64,000 bases of DNA from Diadophis punctatus similis (GCA_023053685.1 JALIGW010000016.1:934501-998500); one strand, 5' to 3'. Numbered from the stretch's first letter, positions 12,101 to 23,080 are shown. Notes: a model not told the origin generated them from the letters alone. Numbers and translations: made by a program.

Positions 12101-14426
12101 TAGCCAACAGTAAGTAGCAAAGAAGGCTAAAAGTTACAGTGCAACAACATCCTGAAACTCAGGGTTTCTTAATGCTGGGCTAACAGTACATCACAAATAT
12201 GTGAGTTGTTTTAAAAGTTCTTATGAAAGAAATGTAGCAGAACAGTTTTACCCTATTTTACTAGTATATTCATTTTATAAAGCAGCTTGTTAGAAATTAA
12301 TCAAAGCACTTACCAGCCTTTTCTGATTTAGCACCTGTTCCAAAAGTGTAGGTTTTGCAGGCCGATCTCCAATATTACTTGTTCTTTGCTTTGATACAGA
12401 AACGGAAGTTTCAGTGCAATCCTTAGCATATACACAAACACAAAAAACAGGAAAAGTAAATTGTATTTGTTCCATCAGAAAAACATCTCCATTACTTAAG
12501 AGGTAGCCTATAAGTGAACCACTTATTATTTTACTATTTTATTTCTCTCTATAGTAAAACATATTTTGAAAATAGAGTCTAACGATAAATTCATTTTATC
12601 AAGCAAATAATGTACTTAACATAGAATAATAAGTACACTGTGTAACTTTAGCTATAGCCTAATTTCTGACTTTTAAAATAAATATTAGAAACTAATGGTT
12701 AAATCTCTAGTAAAGAAAAGTATCAAAGGATTCTGAGTCTTCCACAGAATATATTTTATACTTTAATCATGCAAAATCTATTTTAGTTTTAAAGTCAGAA
12801 ATATTTCTGAGAAATTAGAAACATTTTAAATGTAAGAATCCTACATAATTATTTTCGTAAATAGCTTCTGCTCTAGCAGTGAGGCTGTAACTGCACTGAC
12901 TTAGACATCCTTCATTAAGAAACTTGATAGAAATTTGTTAAAAAAAATTCTTATACTGATATCCCTGGCCTGTAACTTCACAAGTGGATGAAAGTTTTCC
13001 CAAGTGTTCAAAAATCAGCCAGCAGCTTCATTTAAAAATTAACCTGAAAGCAATTGGAAACGGCAAGCTTCAGCCAGAGCTGTTTTCTTGTTCATCCAGA
13101 TGAGTGCTAAATGTTTCATTATAGGCAACAGAATAATAGTTGTAAGCAGCCCAGAGTAGCCCCACCGCAAAATGGGCAGCAATAAATTTAACAAATAAAC
13201 AGTAACATATTCGTAAAATGGTTCTAAAGCAAATGAATGCCAGAAAAAGTGATGTGAGTTTTGGATATAATAATCAAAGTACCTATGTTGTTGAAATCTA
13301 ACATAGGCTATTGCACCAGTGGAACCAAAGTGGAATTGCATTATCTACCTGAATAGCAGCACCAACAACACAATCAACAAACCTAGTGGACTAGTTTGGG
13401 CTCGGATGGTAAAGAAGTAAATGATATTGTAACAACAGCCTACAGGCTGCCATTTAAAAAAGAGATGTACATATTTTAAACCAGAGGTCTTCAAACTTGG
13501 CAACTTTAAGACTTGTGGACTTCAACTTCCAGAATTTGGGAGAATTTGAGCAGAATTCTGGGAGTTGAAGTCCACAAGTCTTAAAGTTGCCAAGTTTGGG
13601 GATCCCTGTAATTTAAACTATAGAGGATTCCTTCCAGGAACTTCTGGACCGTCACTACAGAAAAGACAGGAAGCGATATCTAAAAGTAGTTTTCCTTGCT
13701 GTAAACTGCTTTCAAAAATCATGCCTACAAATAATACAGAGTTATGGTGTACTGAACGAACCCACTTTCTGCTTTAGCCAGACTGGCTAATAAATTGGCC
13801 CAAGACGGTAGGCTTCTTTATGCCTTTTATTCGTTTAAACCCAAGAACTGTAAGAAGAAACTCAGCCCCCCGCTGTGACCGCTTCTTCACCCTACCTCAA
13901 TACGCCCACTGCTCCCCGAAAGGGCAGCTCCAGCCGCCGCCGCCGCCGCCGCCGCCACAACCGCGGTAGCCGAGCAGGGGGCGTTTCCTCCACCGCCTGT
14001 ACCACCGCCGCCGCTTCCGAGGGCCTGGTCGCTCTTCTTGCGCTTGTACTTATCCTTGTACATCTTGTTGCGGTGCCTCTTGCACATCCAAGGCTTGCGC
14101 TGCTTCGCCACTTGGGTGGTGGTCTCGTTGCAACCCTCGTAGGTGCAGTTTTTGCACCCGCCGCCGCCTCCCCCCGACTGGGCGCCACTCTCATCCTCGT
14201 CGTCCAGGTCTTCCAGGCCGCCGGCAGGACTACACGCACCGTCCGCGCCCGTGGCGCCGGCGCCGGCTTCGCTGTCCCCTTCGGCGTCTCCCGCGGGCCC
14301 CAGCTCGTAGAAGAGCATGAGGCCGCCTTGGGCGGACGGCGCCTTGGAGACAGCCTGCGCGGGTTGCACCACCTGAGGCTGCAGCATGGCGCCCACCGCC
14401 TCTCCGTCCCCGCCGCAGGGCTGCAT
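9087..14426 (-). CDS. RFXAP: RFXAP, regulatory factor X-associated protein (3 exons)
   Basis: RFXAP is a subunit of the nuclear RFX complex (with RFX5 and RFXANK), which binds the X box of MHC class II promoters. Coding exons on the - strand are 14426-13896, 12421-12314 and 9194-9087, all joined in phase 0, giving about 248 residues (human is about 272). Diagnostic blocks are the Cys/basic core CTYEGCNETTTQVAKQRKPW (94-113) and MCKRHRNKMYKDKYKRKKSD (114-133), then in exon 2 KQRTSNIGDRPAKPTLLEQV, then in exon 3 SLLRSPEVVQFLQKRQQLLS and a Gln-rich C-terminal helix needed for complex assembly. Introns end in GT/AG. An Ala tract (about 158-165) and Gly runs lie between core and C-terminus. The start is taken at the only ATG of exon 1, but the frame stays open upstream (see findings). 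Confidence 0.95.
9295..10620. mobile_element. Mariner-like non-autonomous element (family E) in RFXAP intron 2
   Basis: The outer ends are inverted: CCCGTATATAATCGAGTATA on the left and CTCGAGTATATACGG on the right, with AAGCCGA motifs inside, flanked by TA (9293-9294 and 10621-10622). TA duplication suggests the Tc1/mariner superfamily. The interior is AT-rich on the left and very GC-rich at 10200-10510. That part consists of inverted and direct copies of GAGCCGAAGGGGAGG-type units and has no credible coding frame. Length is 1326 bp. Confidence 0.75.
10901..11692 (+). mobile_element. LTR-like sequence (probable Gypsy/ERV-type solo LTR)
   Basis: It begins TGTCAGGGTTGC and ends CCCTCGTAACA (TG..CA ends). 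Inside are a TATA box (ACTATATAAGTGGG near 11018-11031), a region with CTG repeats downstream of it, and a late AGTAAAG/TTTTATTTCAG segment like the R-U5 part of reptile LTRs. No target duplication is evident (AGTAT versus GGGGA) and no internal coding region is present. It sits in RFXAP intron 2. Confidence 0.5.
11700..12313 (-). other. RFXAP: RFXAP intron 2, proximal part
   Basis: AT-rich intron sequence without recognised repeats. The donor on the - strand reads CTG|GTAAGTGC. Confidence 0.6.
12314..12421 (-). CDS. RFXAP: RFXAP coding exon 2
   Basis: 36 codons from DCTETSVSVSKQRTSNIGDR to PAKPTLLEQVLNQKRL. Acceptor ATATGCTAAG, donor GTAAGTGC. The block from KQRT to NQKRL is nearly identical to the mammalian protein, and the first ten residues are diverged. 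Confidence 0.95.
12422..13895 (-). other. RFXAP: RFXAP intron 1
   Basis: AT-rich intron with one palindromic MITE (13482-13608). The donor after exon 1 reads GAG|GTAGGG. Confidence 0.7.
13482..13608. mobile_element. Palindromic MITE, family C copy 1
   Basis: Near-perfect inverted repeat. The left arm contains AAACTTGGCAACTTTAAGA and GTGGACTTCAACTTCCAGAA, and the right arm is their reverse complement. Ends CAGAGGTCTTC and GGATCCCTG. The flanks TATTTTAAAC and TAATTTAAAC resemble each other, so the duplication may have decayed. Confidence 0.8.
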
Positions 14427-14830
14427 CACCAGCAAGGTGAGCGACCGCGGCGGGGATGGAGAAGGGGAGGAGGAGGAGAAAGCGGCCGAGCTGCCGCTGG
14501 TGTTTCCCGGGGCCTCCGTCCTGCCCGAACGTTTCGCAGCCAGGCCACAAAGGCCACGGCTGCCACAGCAACGGCAAACTAAAGACGCGAGCGCCGTGAC
14601 AGCTCGCCAGTTAGTGCGCAGGCGCAACAGCGGGCGCACGTCACGTCCGCTTCTCTATACCGGAAATCGGAAAGGGGCGCGGCGCAAATTCAAAAGTTCG
14701 CGGTGGATAAGTTCGCGTCTGGTTGTCGCGTTGGTGACTTGGTTGATTGCGTGAGGCGCGTCAGATGCTGCCGCGTGACTGCATGGGAAGCTCCCAGTGA
14801 AAAGGCGACGGCGGACCGCCTTCACAGTGT
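13880..14830. promoter_or_regulatory. RFXAP: RFXAP CpG island and promoter
   Basis: Dense CpG region over RFXAP exon 1 and its upstream flank. Visible sites upstream of the coding start are an NRF1-like TGCGCAGGCGCA (about 14615-14626), a CRE-like CACGTCACGTC (about 14637-14647) and an ETS-type CCGGAAAT (about 14660-14667). There is no clear TATA box, as expected for a housekeeping CpG promoter. Confidence 0.75.
13896..14426 (-). CDS. RFXAP: RFXAP coding exon 1
   Basis: 177 codons from the first ATG (MQPCGGDGEA) to the GAG before the donor. It has an acidic stretch (LEDLDDEDES, 71-80), a Gly run, the conserved Cys/basic core at 91-133 and an Ala-rich linker. The frame continues open upstream to a TAG near 14655 and contains TLLV directly before the Met, as I recall for the human protein, but no other ATG. 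Confidence 0.9.
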
Positions 14831-15560
14831 TGCGAAGAATCTTTTCTTACCTTTTTTTATCCATAAGCTGTAGTAAGTTTGGCGAAAAACCGCTGCTTAA
14901 CAGTTGGAGTGAGTAATGTGTGCCCCAGGTATGCGGTGCAGTATTACACCTCAACGTCTAAATGTTCTTTTTTTTAAAAAAATCCAGGTTTTCAAGACCT
15001 TTTAAATGTCATCAGTGAAGTCCGTGGTCTATTTGGGAGGCATCAAACTGAAACAGTTATATTGTTTGAAACTGGAATAGCGGAATATCCAATTAAAACT
15101 TTTGATAACAGAGTTTGGTACAAATATCTAAAATTTATGAATTGCTGTGCATAGCAGAGTAGCTTTTAGACTATTCTAAATCTAATCATTTTATAAACAA
15201 TGAGAGAATGTTGGTAAAGAGGATATTTACAATAACACTGTAATGAAAAATTGGATATTCTATAGCTAATGGCCATAAGAAACATATTAAGCAAGTTTCT
15301 TAGAATCCTAAGATGAGAGTACTAAATACAATCTTATCTACATTTACTGGAGATCTCAGAGAACATAAATTTGATAAATAAAAATAAAATATTTTAAAGG
15401 GCCGGCTAACAAGTTGATAGTATTGGAAGTAGAAATTGTGTGAGGGGACATTGATTGATACATTTTCCCTACTTTAAGATCTAGACATTTGTCAATATTT
15501 AATATAGTAATAATAATTTATTTAATAATTTAATAGACATCGAGTCAGATGGCATACAAG
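14831..15560. other. RFXAP upstream intergenic sequence
   Basis: AT-rich DNA; no gene or repeat recognised. Confidence 0.4.
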
Positions 15561-15880
15561 TTTAATAAATTATTAGTTATTATGCTTATTCTGCAATACT
15601 CAATACAAATGATTCCCAGTAATTTACAAGATACCAAAGAGAAATAGAATAAAAACATAAAAGACGAATAAGAGCATAAGCAGCCACAAAGCAGTAAGTG
15701 TGCCAGTTCCTGTTCATTTCCCAAAGACCTCCCTGGAATTAAAAGTTTTTGGAAGACCAACCATGAGAGTGCCACTCTAATCTCAAGTGGGATGGTATTC
15801 TCAAAAGTGGGGCTGCAACAGAAAAACCTAATGGTTAAAAGCATTCATTCAGTGATAGTTCAAAGTTAAGAAGGTGTTGA
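15560..15880 (-). mobile_element. L2-type LINE relic (ORF2 C-terminus)
   Basis: The minus-strand frame reads PTFENTIPLEIRVALSWLVF and QKLL, matching the APALWNQLPPEI..LLAFRKAVKTWLF end of the L2 at 17.3-18.5 kb. It is degraded. Confidence 0.6.
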
Positions 15881-15934
15881 ACAAGAGGAACTTACACCTG
15901 TCTGCAAAGTTGTGACCCACTCAGTGTCTCCACA

Positions 15935-16340
15935 ATCATACAGTATAATGAATTGGGGGCTTGGCTACTGCTTACAATTACAATGGCTGCAGCATTCTGC
16001 AGTCACATAATCGCCATTTGTAACCTTCCCTGCTAGTTTCTAACAAATATAATCAATAGAGAAGGCAGGAGATTGCAAGTCAGTCCTGATTCCATTGTGG
16101 TTTTGCCCATACACCTACCAGCACTCCATAGTATCTGCCTGCGGCACCTGCACATCCTCCATAGCAACTGCCCACAATGCCCACCCGCTCACAGCTCTCA
16201 GCTGTTTGTCTGGAATTCCTGCCTCTTCCCATGTTGTGGTCACTTGAGGTGCTCGGTTAACAAGTTGTGCAGCCTTAAGGTTACATCGGTAACAGAGACT
16301 GCAAGGATTGCATCACTAAGTGACCCAGTTGCGTGATATT
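15935..16340. mobile_element. Decayed family H (Tigger-like) relic
   Basis: GCAGTCACATAATCGCCATTT, AACCTTCCCTGC and AATCAATAGAGAAGG resemble the interior of the family H elements at 34.1 and 40.8 kb. Ends are not preserved. Confidence 0.4.
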
Positions 16341-17310
16341 GCCTTGAACTCATTGAGACTGTGTTGCTGTCATTGTGTCTTGTAACCACTGAAGTCAAAT
16401 TTGTCATGCCTTGAATCAGCTGGAGTTGTGGTGCCTTTGTTGTGCCTCGAAGCCATCAAAGCCAAATTGCCTTCCCAATGCCTGGAGTATGGGGAGTTGT
16501 GGTTGCTTTGTTGGGCTTGCAATTGGCAGTTGCTGTTATCCTGCTTTGAGTTCACTGGTTCACCTTGCTATCATCCTGCTGGAAGTCCCTTAACTCCCCT
16601 TGTCGTCATCCTACCTGGAGTTCTTAGTTCACCTTACTGCCATTGCCCTCGGGCCTTAGTCATGGAAGAGAGTGTGGCTTGTCTTGCACGCATTGCTTTT
16701 GTTACATCCAGTTAGTATTTTCTGGCGAGGTCATCGAAACTGAGTGTAAAGACATGCAGAGTTGGGACATGCAGAGTGGGGAATGACTATGGGGTTGGCT
16801 GTGTGAAATAAACATACTTAACCCTGCTTATACTGTGCGTGTGTGTGTGGACTGGGATAGGACATCAACATTTATTGCTTGCTAGTCACAATGAGCAAAG
16901 GAAAACATAACTGTTATAGATATTTAGACTATAATCAAAATATTCAAAGGATGAACAGTTACTGTGAATAGAGAAGAACCCAAATAACCAAAGGCAGCAA
17001 AAAAAGTTAGAAAACAAGAAATTATTAGAAATGAAAACATCTAACAAAATGACAGTACATTTAGCTAGAAATAGCAGCCAAATATAAAGCAGGTTCACAG
17101 ATTTGAATCAATCTGACCCTGCAACAGAGCCACCAGGGTATTGGGCAAATATAACTCATATAAGTCCATATATGAGCTGCACAACTCCATGCCACCCTAC
17201 ATGGCAGCAAAGAGTTAGCATTTTCTATATCTCTTACTGCACTCCTAGTCCACATATACCCTGATATGATTTCAGAAAAAAAAGGCCAAACTTGATTTTT
17301 AATAATTTAA
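16341..17310. other. Intergenic sequence, unrecognised
   Basis: 16370-16720 is GC-richer with repeated CCTT/GTTG words and a few chance open frames. A short GT run lies near 16838-16850. Nothing here could be assigned. Confidence 0.3.
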
Positions 17311-17319
17311 AAAGTCATA

Positions 17320-18500
17320 CAAATATTTATTTATTTTATTTATTTATTTAGTGCTCTTATATGCCGCCCTACTTCCTGGGGACTCAGGGCAGCGTACAAC
17401 ATTGAAGAACAGCTAAACAATATAATTTAATATCAATTTAAAATACATTAAAAGAAACATACAACAGCATACATACTTGGGGGAGACCGAGATAGAAATC
17501 ATCTCAAAACCCCGCCTGCAGGAAGAGCCATGTCTTCACAGCTTTTCGGAAGGCCAGCAAAGTGGGGACAATTTGTATCTCTGGTGGGAGTTGGTTCCAG
17601 AGAGCAGGGGCCCCTACAGAGAAGGCCCTCCCCCTAGGTCCCGCCAGCCGACACTGTTTGGTTGATGGGACCTGGAGGAGACCCACTCTGTGGGACCTAA
17701 CCAGTCGAAGGGAAGTATGAGGTAGGATGCGGTCCCATAGGTAACCTGGTCCTAAGCCATGTAGGGCTTTAAAGATGATGATCAACACCTTGAATTGTAT
17801 CCGGAGACCAATGGGCAGCCAATGCAGCTGGCGGAGTATGGGTGTTACGTGGCTGTATCTTGACACACCCACCACAGCACACACAGCCGCATTTTGCACC
17901 AGCTGAAGTCTCCGAATACTCTTCAAGGGTAGCCCCATGTAGAGCGCATTACAGTAGTCCAATCGGGAGGTGACAAGGGCATGAGTGACCGTGAGTAGAG
18001 CCTCCTTCTCCAAGTATGGTCGCAATTAGTGCACCAGGCGAACCTGTGCAAAAGCTCCCCTAGCCACAGCTGTAAGATGTTGGTCTAATTTTAGTTGTGG
18101 GTCTAGAACTCCCAAATTGCGAACCCGTTCCGAGGGAGTTAATTTTTCTCCCTCAAGAACCAAGGAGGGACAGTCGACATAGTCCTTAGGAGGCAATATC
18201 CAGAGCCACTCAGTCTTGTCGGGGTTGAGCTTGAGCCTGTTTCTCCCCATCCAGCTCCTGACATCGTCCAGGCATTGGCACATTACATCGACTGCCTCCC
18301 TGAATTGAGACGGGGTGGTGATGTAGAGCTGGGTGTCATCAGCGTACTGTTGAAAACTCACCCCGTGTCTACGGATGATCTCCCCCAGCGGTTTCATGTA
18401 AATGTTAAACAAGATGGGCGAGAGGACCGAACCCTGGGGCACCTCACAGGTCAGGGGCCTAGGAGACGACCTCTGTCCTCCTGCTAACACCGACTGCATA
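17320..18500 (-). mobile_element. L2-clade LINE, 5'-truncated, near-open reverse transcriptase
   Basis: On the - strand an almost continuous frame of about 330 codons runs from 18499 to 17504, broken by a single TAA at 18026-18028. It contains VPQGSVLSPILFNIY (RT motif B region), FQQYADDTQLY (catalytic YADD), NRLKLNPDKTEWLW, then ALVTSRLDYCNALYMGLPLK, LHWLPIGLRIQFKVL and GAPALWNQLPPEI, the usual L2 C-terminal order. The 3' end has a GCCGCCC..GGGCGGC-type hairpin, ATATAAGAGC and an ATAAATAAATAAA tail (plus 17319-17352). The low number of stops marks a fairly young copy. Confidence 0.9.
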
Positions 18501-18805
18501 CTAAACGGGAAGAGTAATGTGGATAACCTTTAAATTTGTTAAACTTCTTGACAATTTTATGAGAAGAGACAGACTCTCTGGAATGCTGTGGATAATTTCC
18601 TTATACTGAGTCTGCAAAAGTGGCTTGTGAAAATTGCCAACGATTTTATGAGAAGAGACAAACAAAAATAAAACAAATTTTGAAAACTCTCTAAGGGGGC
18701 TAAAGATTGTTATGAGAAAGGGGAGCCATTACAGAGTTGGTTTATTTGATCAAAATTGCTATTTCTGGTAATGTCTGATGGGCTTATGTGAATTAGATTA
18801 CCATG
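18501..18805. other. Intergenic sequence
   Basis: Contains two copies of TTTTATGAGAAGAGACA about 85 bp apart (near 18555 and 18644), a small direct duplication. Otherwise unrecognised. Confidence 0.4.
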
Positions 18806-18810
18806 TTTTA

Positions 18811-18958
18811 CAGATAGTCCTTGACTTATGACCATTTGGTTCAGCAACTTTTCAAAATTATGACAGTACTTAAAAATGGACTTTTGACTTGTGCCCAAAG
18901 TTATGGCCATTGCAGCATCCCCATGGTCACATGATCAAAACTTCTACAGAGAGCCACG
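18811..18958. mobile_element. Tigger-like family H, half copy
   Basis: Starts CAGATAGTCCTTGACTTATG after TA (18809-18810) and reaches CCATGGTCACATGATC. The right end is missing. Confidence 0.6.
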
Positions 18959-19146
18959 TGTAGAGAAGCTGAACTATTCATCCCCTTGATGCTTTCCCTG
19001 GAGATAAAGCCCTAGAGAAAATAGGGAGAATTTGGATAATATTAATAAATAGTGGTAAACTGTAGGAGTAAATATTTTCTGTATCCATTCTTTGTGATCA
19101 TATATGATCAGGAGAACACAGTACAGAACACTGCTTTGATATATAC

Positions 19147-19811
19147 CAGTGATGGCGAACCTTTTTAGGTTCACGTGCCAAAAAGGGGAGGTGCGTGCAC
19201 TAGCGCGCGCTCGCATACCCACACCCATTCCCTCCCCCCACGCATGCGCACAACACCCCCCCATGCTGCCCCTGCGCATGCGCACACACGCACACACCCG
19301 CGCAAATGCCTTACCGGAGCCTGGGACGGTAAAAAACGATGAAACGGGCAAACCGGAAGTTCGGAAAAATGCACTTCCGGTTTGTCCGTTTCGTCGTTTT
19401 TTGCATTCCGGGGCTTCAGGGAGCTTCCCTGAACCCTCCGGAGTGCAAAAAACAGCTCACCGGCAAACCGGAAGTGCGTTTTTCCGCACTTCCGGTTTGT
19501 CCGTTTTGTAGTTTTTTGCATTCCGGGGCTTCAGGGAGCTTCCCTAAACCCTCAGGAGTGCAAAAAACAGCTCACCGGCAAACCGGAAGTGCGTTTTTTC
19601 CGCACTTCCGGTTTGTCCATTTTGTAGTTTTTTGCATTCCGGGGCTTCAGGGAGCTTCCTTGAACCCTCCGGAGTGCAAAAAACAGCTCACAGGCAAACC
19701 GGAAGTGCATTTTTCCGCACTTCCGGTTTGCCGGTGGGCAACGCTCGCATGCCCTCCGCTATGGCTCCGCGTGCCACCTGTGGCATGCGTGCCATAGGTT
19801 CGCCACCACGG
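19147..19811. mobile_element. hAT MITE, family A copy 2, with internal minisatellite
   Basis: Ends CAGTGATGGCGAACC and GGTTCGCCACCACGG, perfect 8-bp duplication ATATATAC at 19139-19146 and 19812-19819. The interior contains three head-to-tail units of about 116 bp (starts near 19395, 19511 and 19627), each holding a GCACTTCCGG / CCGGAAGTGC hairpin. The open frames here are repeat artefacts. Confidence 0.92.
19395..19740. repeat. Minisatellite of three 116-bp units inside the hAT MITE
   Basis: GTTTTTTGCATTCCGGGGCT recurs at a spacing of about 116 bp, followed each time by a CAGGGAGCTTCC segment, AACAGCTCAC and CGGCAAACCGGAAGTGC. The units differ by only a few bases. Confidence 0.9.
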
Positions 19812-19829
19812 ATATATACAATAGGGTAA

Positions 19830-20395
19830 AAGAGACCGCAAGATACATATTGTAAGTATCTATTTGTCATTGTCAATACCAATTATGTCATAAAATATAA
19901 AATATATAAATGATCCTTTGTAATATATGGCTCAGTGAATCATGGACAATCATAATATGCCTTAATTCAGACTTTAAATAGATATGGCCCTCTAGACTTT
20001 TTCACTTCAGCTTCCTTAAGTGTTAGCTAGAACAGTCTAATTAGAAATAAGAGAAAACTGCAATCTGACATCATGTTACCCACCTCTGTTGCTGCTTCAT
20101 ATGAACTGGTAGCTCAATCTCCTCTTGGGCACCTCGCATTTAAAAATTAAAAATAATTCTATACAATTAGATGGGGAGAAAAGGCAGACAACTAGCATTT
20201 GTGAAAAATTTGTTGATAATGATATACCAAGGCGGCAATTGTTATTAAAACTGCTTCCATCTGTTCCCTTTGGTGCTAACTGTAAAACTAGAACTTTGAA
20301 TAATGATAGTTAATTATTTTCCTTTTTAAGAAATATAACATGCTGGTGGGCATACATGCACTAAAGTTGGTACTATAATACTGGTCCAGTTAGAC
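19830..20395. other. AT-rich intergenic spacer
   Basis: Lies between two family A elements. No gene or repeat recognised. Confidence 0.4.
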
Positions 20396-20400
20396 TAGTG

Positions 20401-20752
20401 CCGTGATGGCGAACCTATGGCATGCGTGCCACAGGTGGCACGCGGAGCCATATCTGTTGGCACACGAGCTGTTGCCCTAGCTCAGCTCCAGCATGCATGT
20501 GGGCGCCCAACAGCTTATTTTTGGCTCACACGGAGGCTCTGGGAGGGCGTTTTCGGCCTCCAGGGGGGCAGGGGAGCCTCTGGAGCCTGGGGAGGGCAAA
20601 AAATGGGCCTACCGGGCCCACCGGAAGTCAGGAAATGGGGAAGCAGGGCCGTATGGGGGGGCATTGAATATGGGTGTGGGCACGCGCACGCGTGCGATAG
20701 CGTGCGCATGCACTATTTCGGCACCTGAGGAAAAAAAGGTTCGCCATCACTG
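20401..20752. mobile_element. hAT MITE, family A copy 3
   Basis: Ends CCGTGATGGCGAACC and GGTTCGCCATCACTG, perfect duplication GACTAGTG at 20393-20400 and 20753-20760. GC-rich interior without coding potential. Confidence 0.93.
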
Positions 20753-21074
20753 GACTAGTGCTTTAACAACAGCCCATTAACACTGATGAAATCTTCCCCA
20801 TTTTTAGGGTTTATTGGAAAATATGAGATGGTTAAAAGATGCTTCATAATATTTTACCTTGTACATTAGTTCATTTTGTTTAGTGTAAGAAAACAATACA
20901 TACTACTGACTTCATTGGCTGAATTTCTGTTTTCTCTGTTTATATTTTCTATTTGTTTAAAGACAAGTTATCTGTACATTTTTAGAAGTTTAATATGCAA
21001 ATGTTTAACTTGTGGTGAAATTGTTTCTTCAGGACCTACTTTATTGTCAAATTTTATCTTCAGTTGAGGAAAGT

Positions 21075-21108
21075 ATGGGTGTGTGTGGTGTGTGTGGTGT
21101 GTATATGT
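21075..21108. repeat. GT-rich simple repeat
   Basis: GTGTGTGTGGTGTGTGTGGTG-type run. Confidence 0.8.
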
Positions 21109-21419
21109 AATTTGACTATGGTAACATCACATGCACATTCCTAATATGGGCCTATTCACCATACCTAGGAATCCAAACAAAGGATTTTCAGGGTCCCATA
21201 GCTTTTCTAGGTCTGTGAAAGATTCACAATCACAAACCATCTTTTTATAGTTCTATGTACATTGTGATTTTTTTTAAAAAAATTGAAATTCAGAAAGTTG
21301 TGAATAAATCCTACTCAATCCAGCCAGACATATCACCAAATAAACATGAAAAGCTCTGAAAATGAAACTCAAGGAACACAGTAAAAAAATGATTAAGATT
21401 TTTTTAAAAATTTACAAAA

Positions 21420-22060
21420 AAAAATCCGATGACAAGAGGGACAGCAACCATCCTTAGAATTGACAATGAAGACCTTGATGTGATAGATAGATTCTGCTTT
21501 TTAGGATTGACTAGCCATAGTAAAGGAACTGACAACCAAGAATACACCAGAGATTAGTACTTGATAGGATAGCAGTGAAAGCCATGGAAAAGATATTGAG
21601 ATGCCATAATGTGTCTATGCTTACAAAGATCAGAATCAATCAGAAAATGGTTTTTCCTGTGGCACTCTATGAAAGCAAAATTTGGTTTTAGAAAGAAGAT
21701 GATGATTTTAAACTATGGTGTTATAGATAACTGCTGAGAATATGAATAGCCAAGACAACAAACAGATGAATTATATCACTGCAAAATTCTCAGTCAAAAT
21801 ACTCTCAAATGGCTCAAATTATCATATTTTGGATACATTTATGTTAAGATCCTGTTCCCTTCTGAAGACCATAATGCTGGAAAAGCAATAGAAGAACATG
21901 ACCAGCAGGATGGTGAGCGTAGGTAGTCACAACAGTGATGGGTCCATTATTGGCAGACCTGAAAGGTCTAATTAGAGAAAGATCCTCCTGGAGAAATCTG
22001 TCTTAAGGAGTTGCTAAAAGTCTAGACTGGCTTTACAGTTCATAAGCAGTCAAACATAAA
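21420..22060 (+). mobile_element. BovB/RTE-like LINE relic (C-terminal part)
   Basis: Broken frames read DVIDRFCFLGLTSHSKGTDN (compare the FxFLGSxIT segment of BovB), a YES..W segment, DFKLWCYR (FEMWCWRR in the family) and LKLSYFGYI (LxYFGHI). Order and spacing match the end of the RTE/BovB reverse-transcriptase ORF, which is common in squamates. Many stops. Confidence 0.6.
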
Positions 22061-23080
22061 GAGAAGATCAGACAGCACACCTGTGGCTAGAAATTCCAGT
22101 TATGATTATGTTCTGCTCTGGGATGTTTGTTCTCAAAATTATGAGAACACAAAATTATGTTTTGTGATTATGTAACCCTTATATGAAAGGAGTTCTGGAA
22201 TGCAGCTGCCACCAACAGTTCTTATGAATATTTCAATGATTGCTGATCTATGATGGTAGATCATAACCATTCACTCTTAGCTTTTCTTTTAAGTGCCTCA
22301 GTATATGATATGATTCTGCTGAGATTATTTGTAATATCATGGAAAATTAAAATTGTCCCCTTAAATATTCATCTCATTCACAGATGATAGCCTCTTGTTT
22401 CATAGGCAAGGAAGTGCTTCTAAGCCAGTGAAATACGTATCCCTCAGAGGACTTGTTTTCTTCCAAAATCCTTTGCTGGATAAAACATTTCATTATCAAA
22501 AGCAGTCTGTTTCACTGCCATTGAACATTCCAAGATTCTGAACTAATGTCACAGTTGAATCAAGTCAAATTAGTTGCAGATTGGACACAGGTTCTAGCAA
22601 TTCAGAGATAAATGGATATACTAAAGGTGGCATGTGGCAAGTTACCATCTAAATACGGGGAGAAGAAAGTAGCAACTATTAATTTTTAAGTAGAAGTACT
22701 TGTTCCCAGTTGAGTTTAACATCAGAACTACATGGGAAAAAATACACATATCTCTTCAATAAGTCTATACTGGTAGTTCCTTTTTTAAGTCATGAAAAGC
22801 TGTGGGTACATGTGAATATTTTTTTTAATGATTCCACCATATTGTCTGTTTAAAATATCTTTTATTTCTGCTTTACTTTGTATTTAACTCAGGTCTGCAT
22901 TACATGCAGTTAAATAAAGTTCAGTATTACCAGTTGAGCAAATGTTCGTAGCTCAGATTGTGGATTTTGGCAATGGTTTGGAGAACAAACTGCTGCCAAC
23001 ATTTTATAGGTATCAAATACTGTTTATTAAATTAAAAAGACTGTAAGGTTTACCAAAAGCAAAATAAGATTAACTTTAGA
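22061..23080. other. AT-rich intergenic sequence
   Basis: Nothing recognised. Confidence 0.4.

Noticed and set aside
13875..14754. Long plus-strand and alternative minus-strand frames over the CpG island
   Set aside because: Shadows of RFXAP exon 1 in GC-rich DNA. Only the frame with the conserved Cys/basic core is real.
19147..19830. Repeated open frames with RKFGKMHFRF/GSAFFRTSG words considered as a repeat protein
   Set aside because: They come from the 116-bp minisatellite inside a MITE, occur on both strands, and have no start or splice context.
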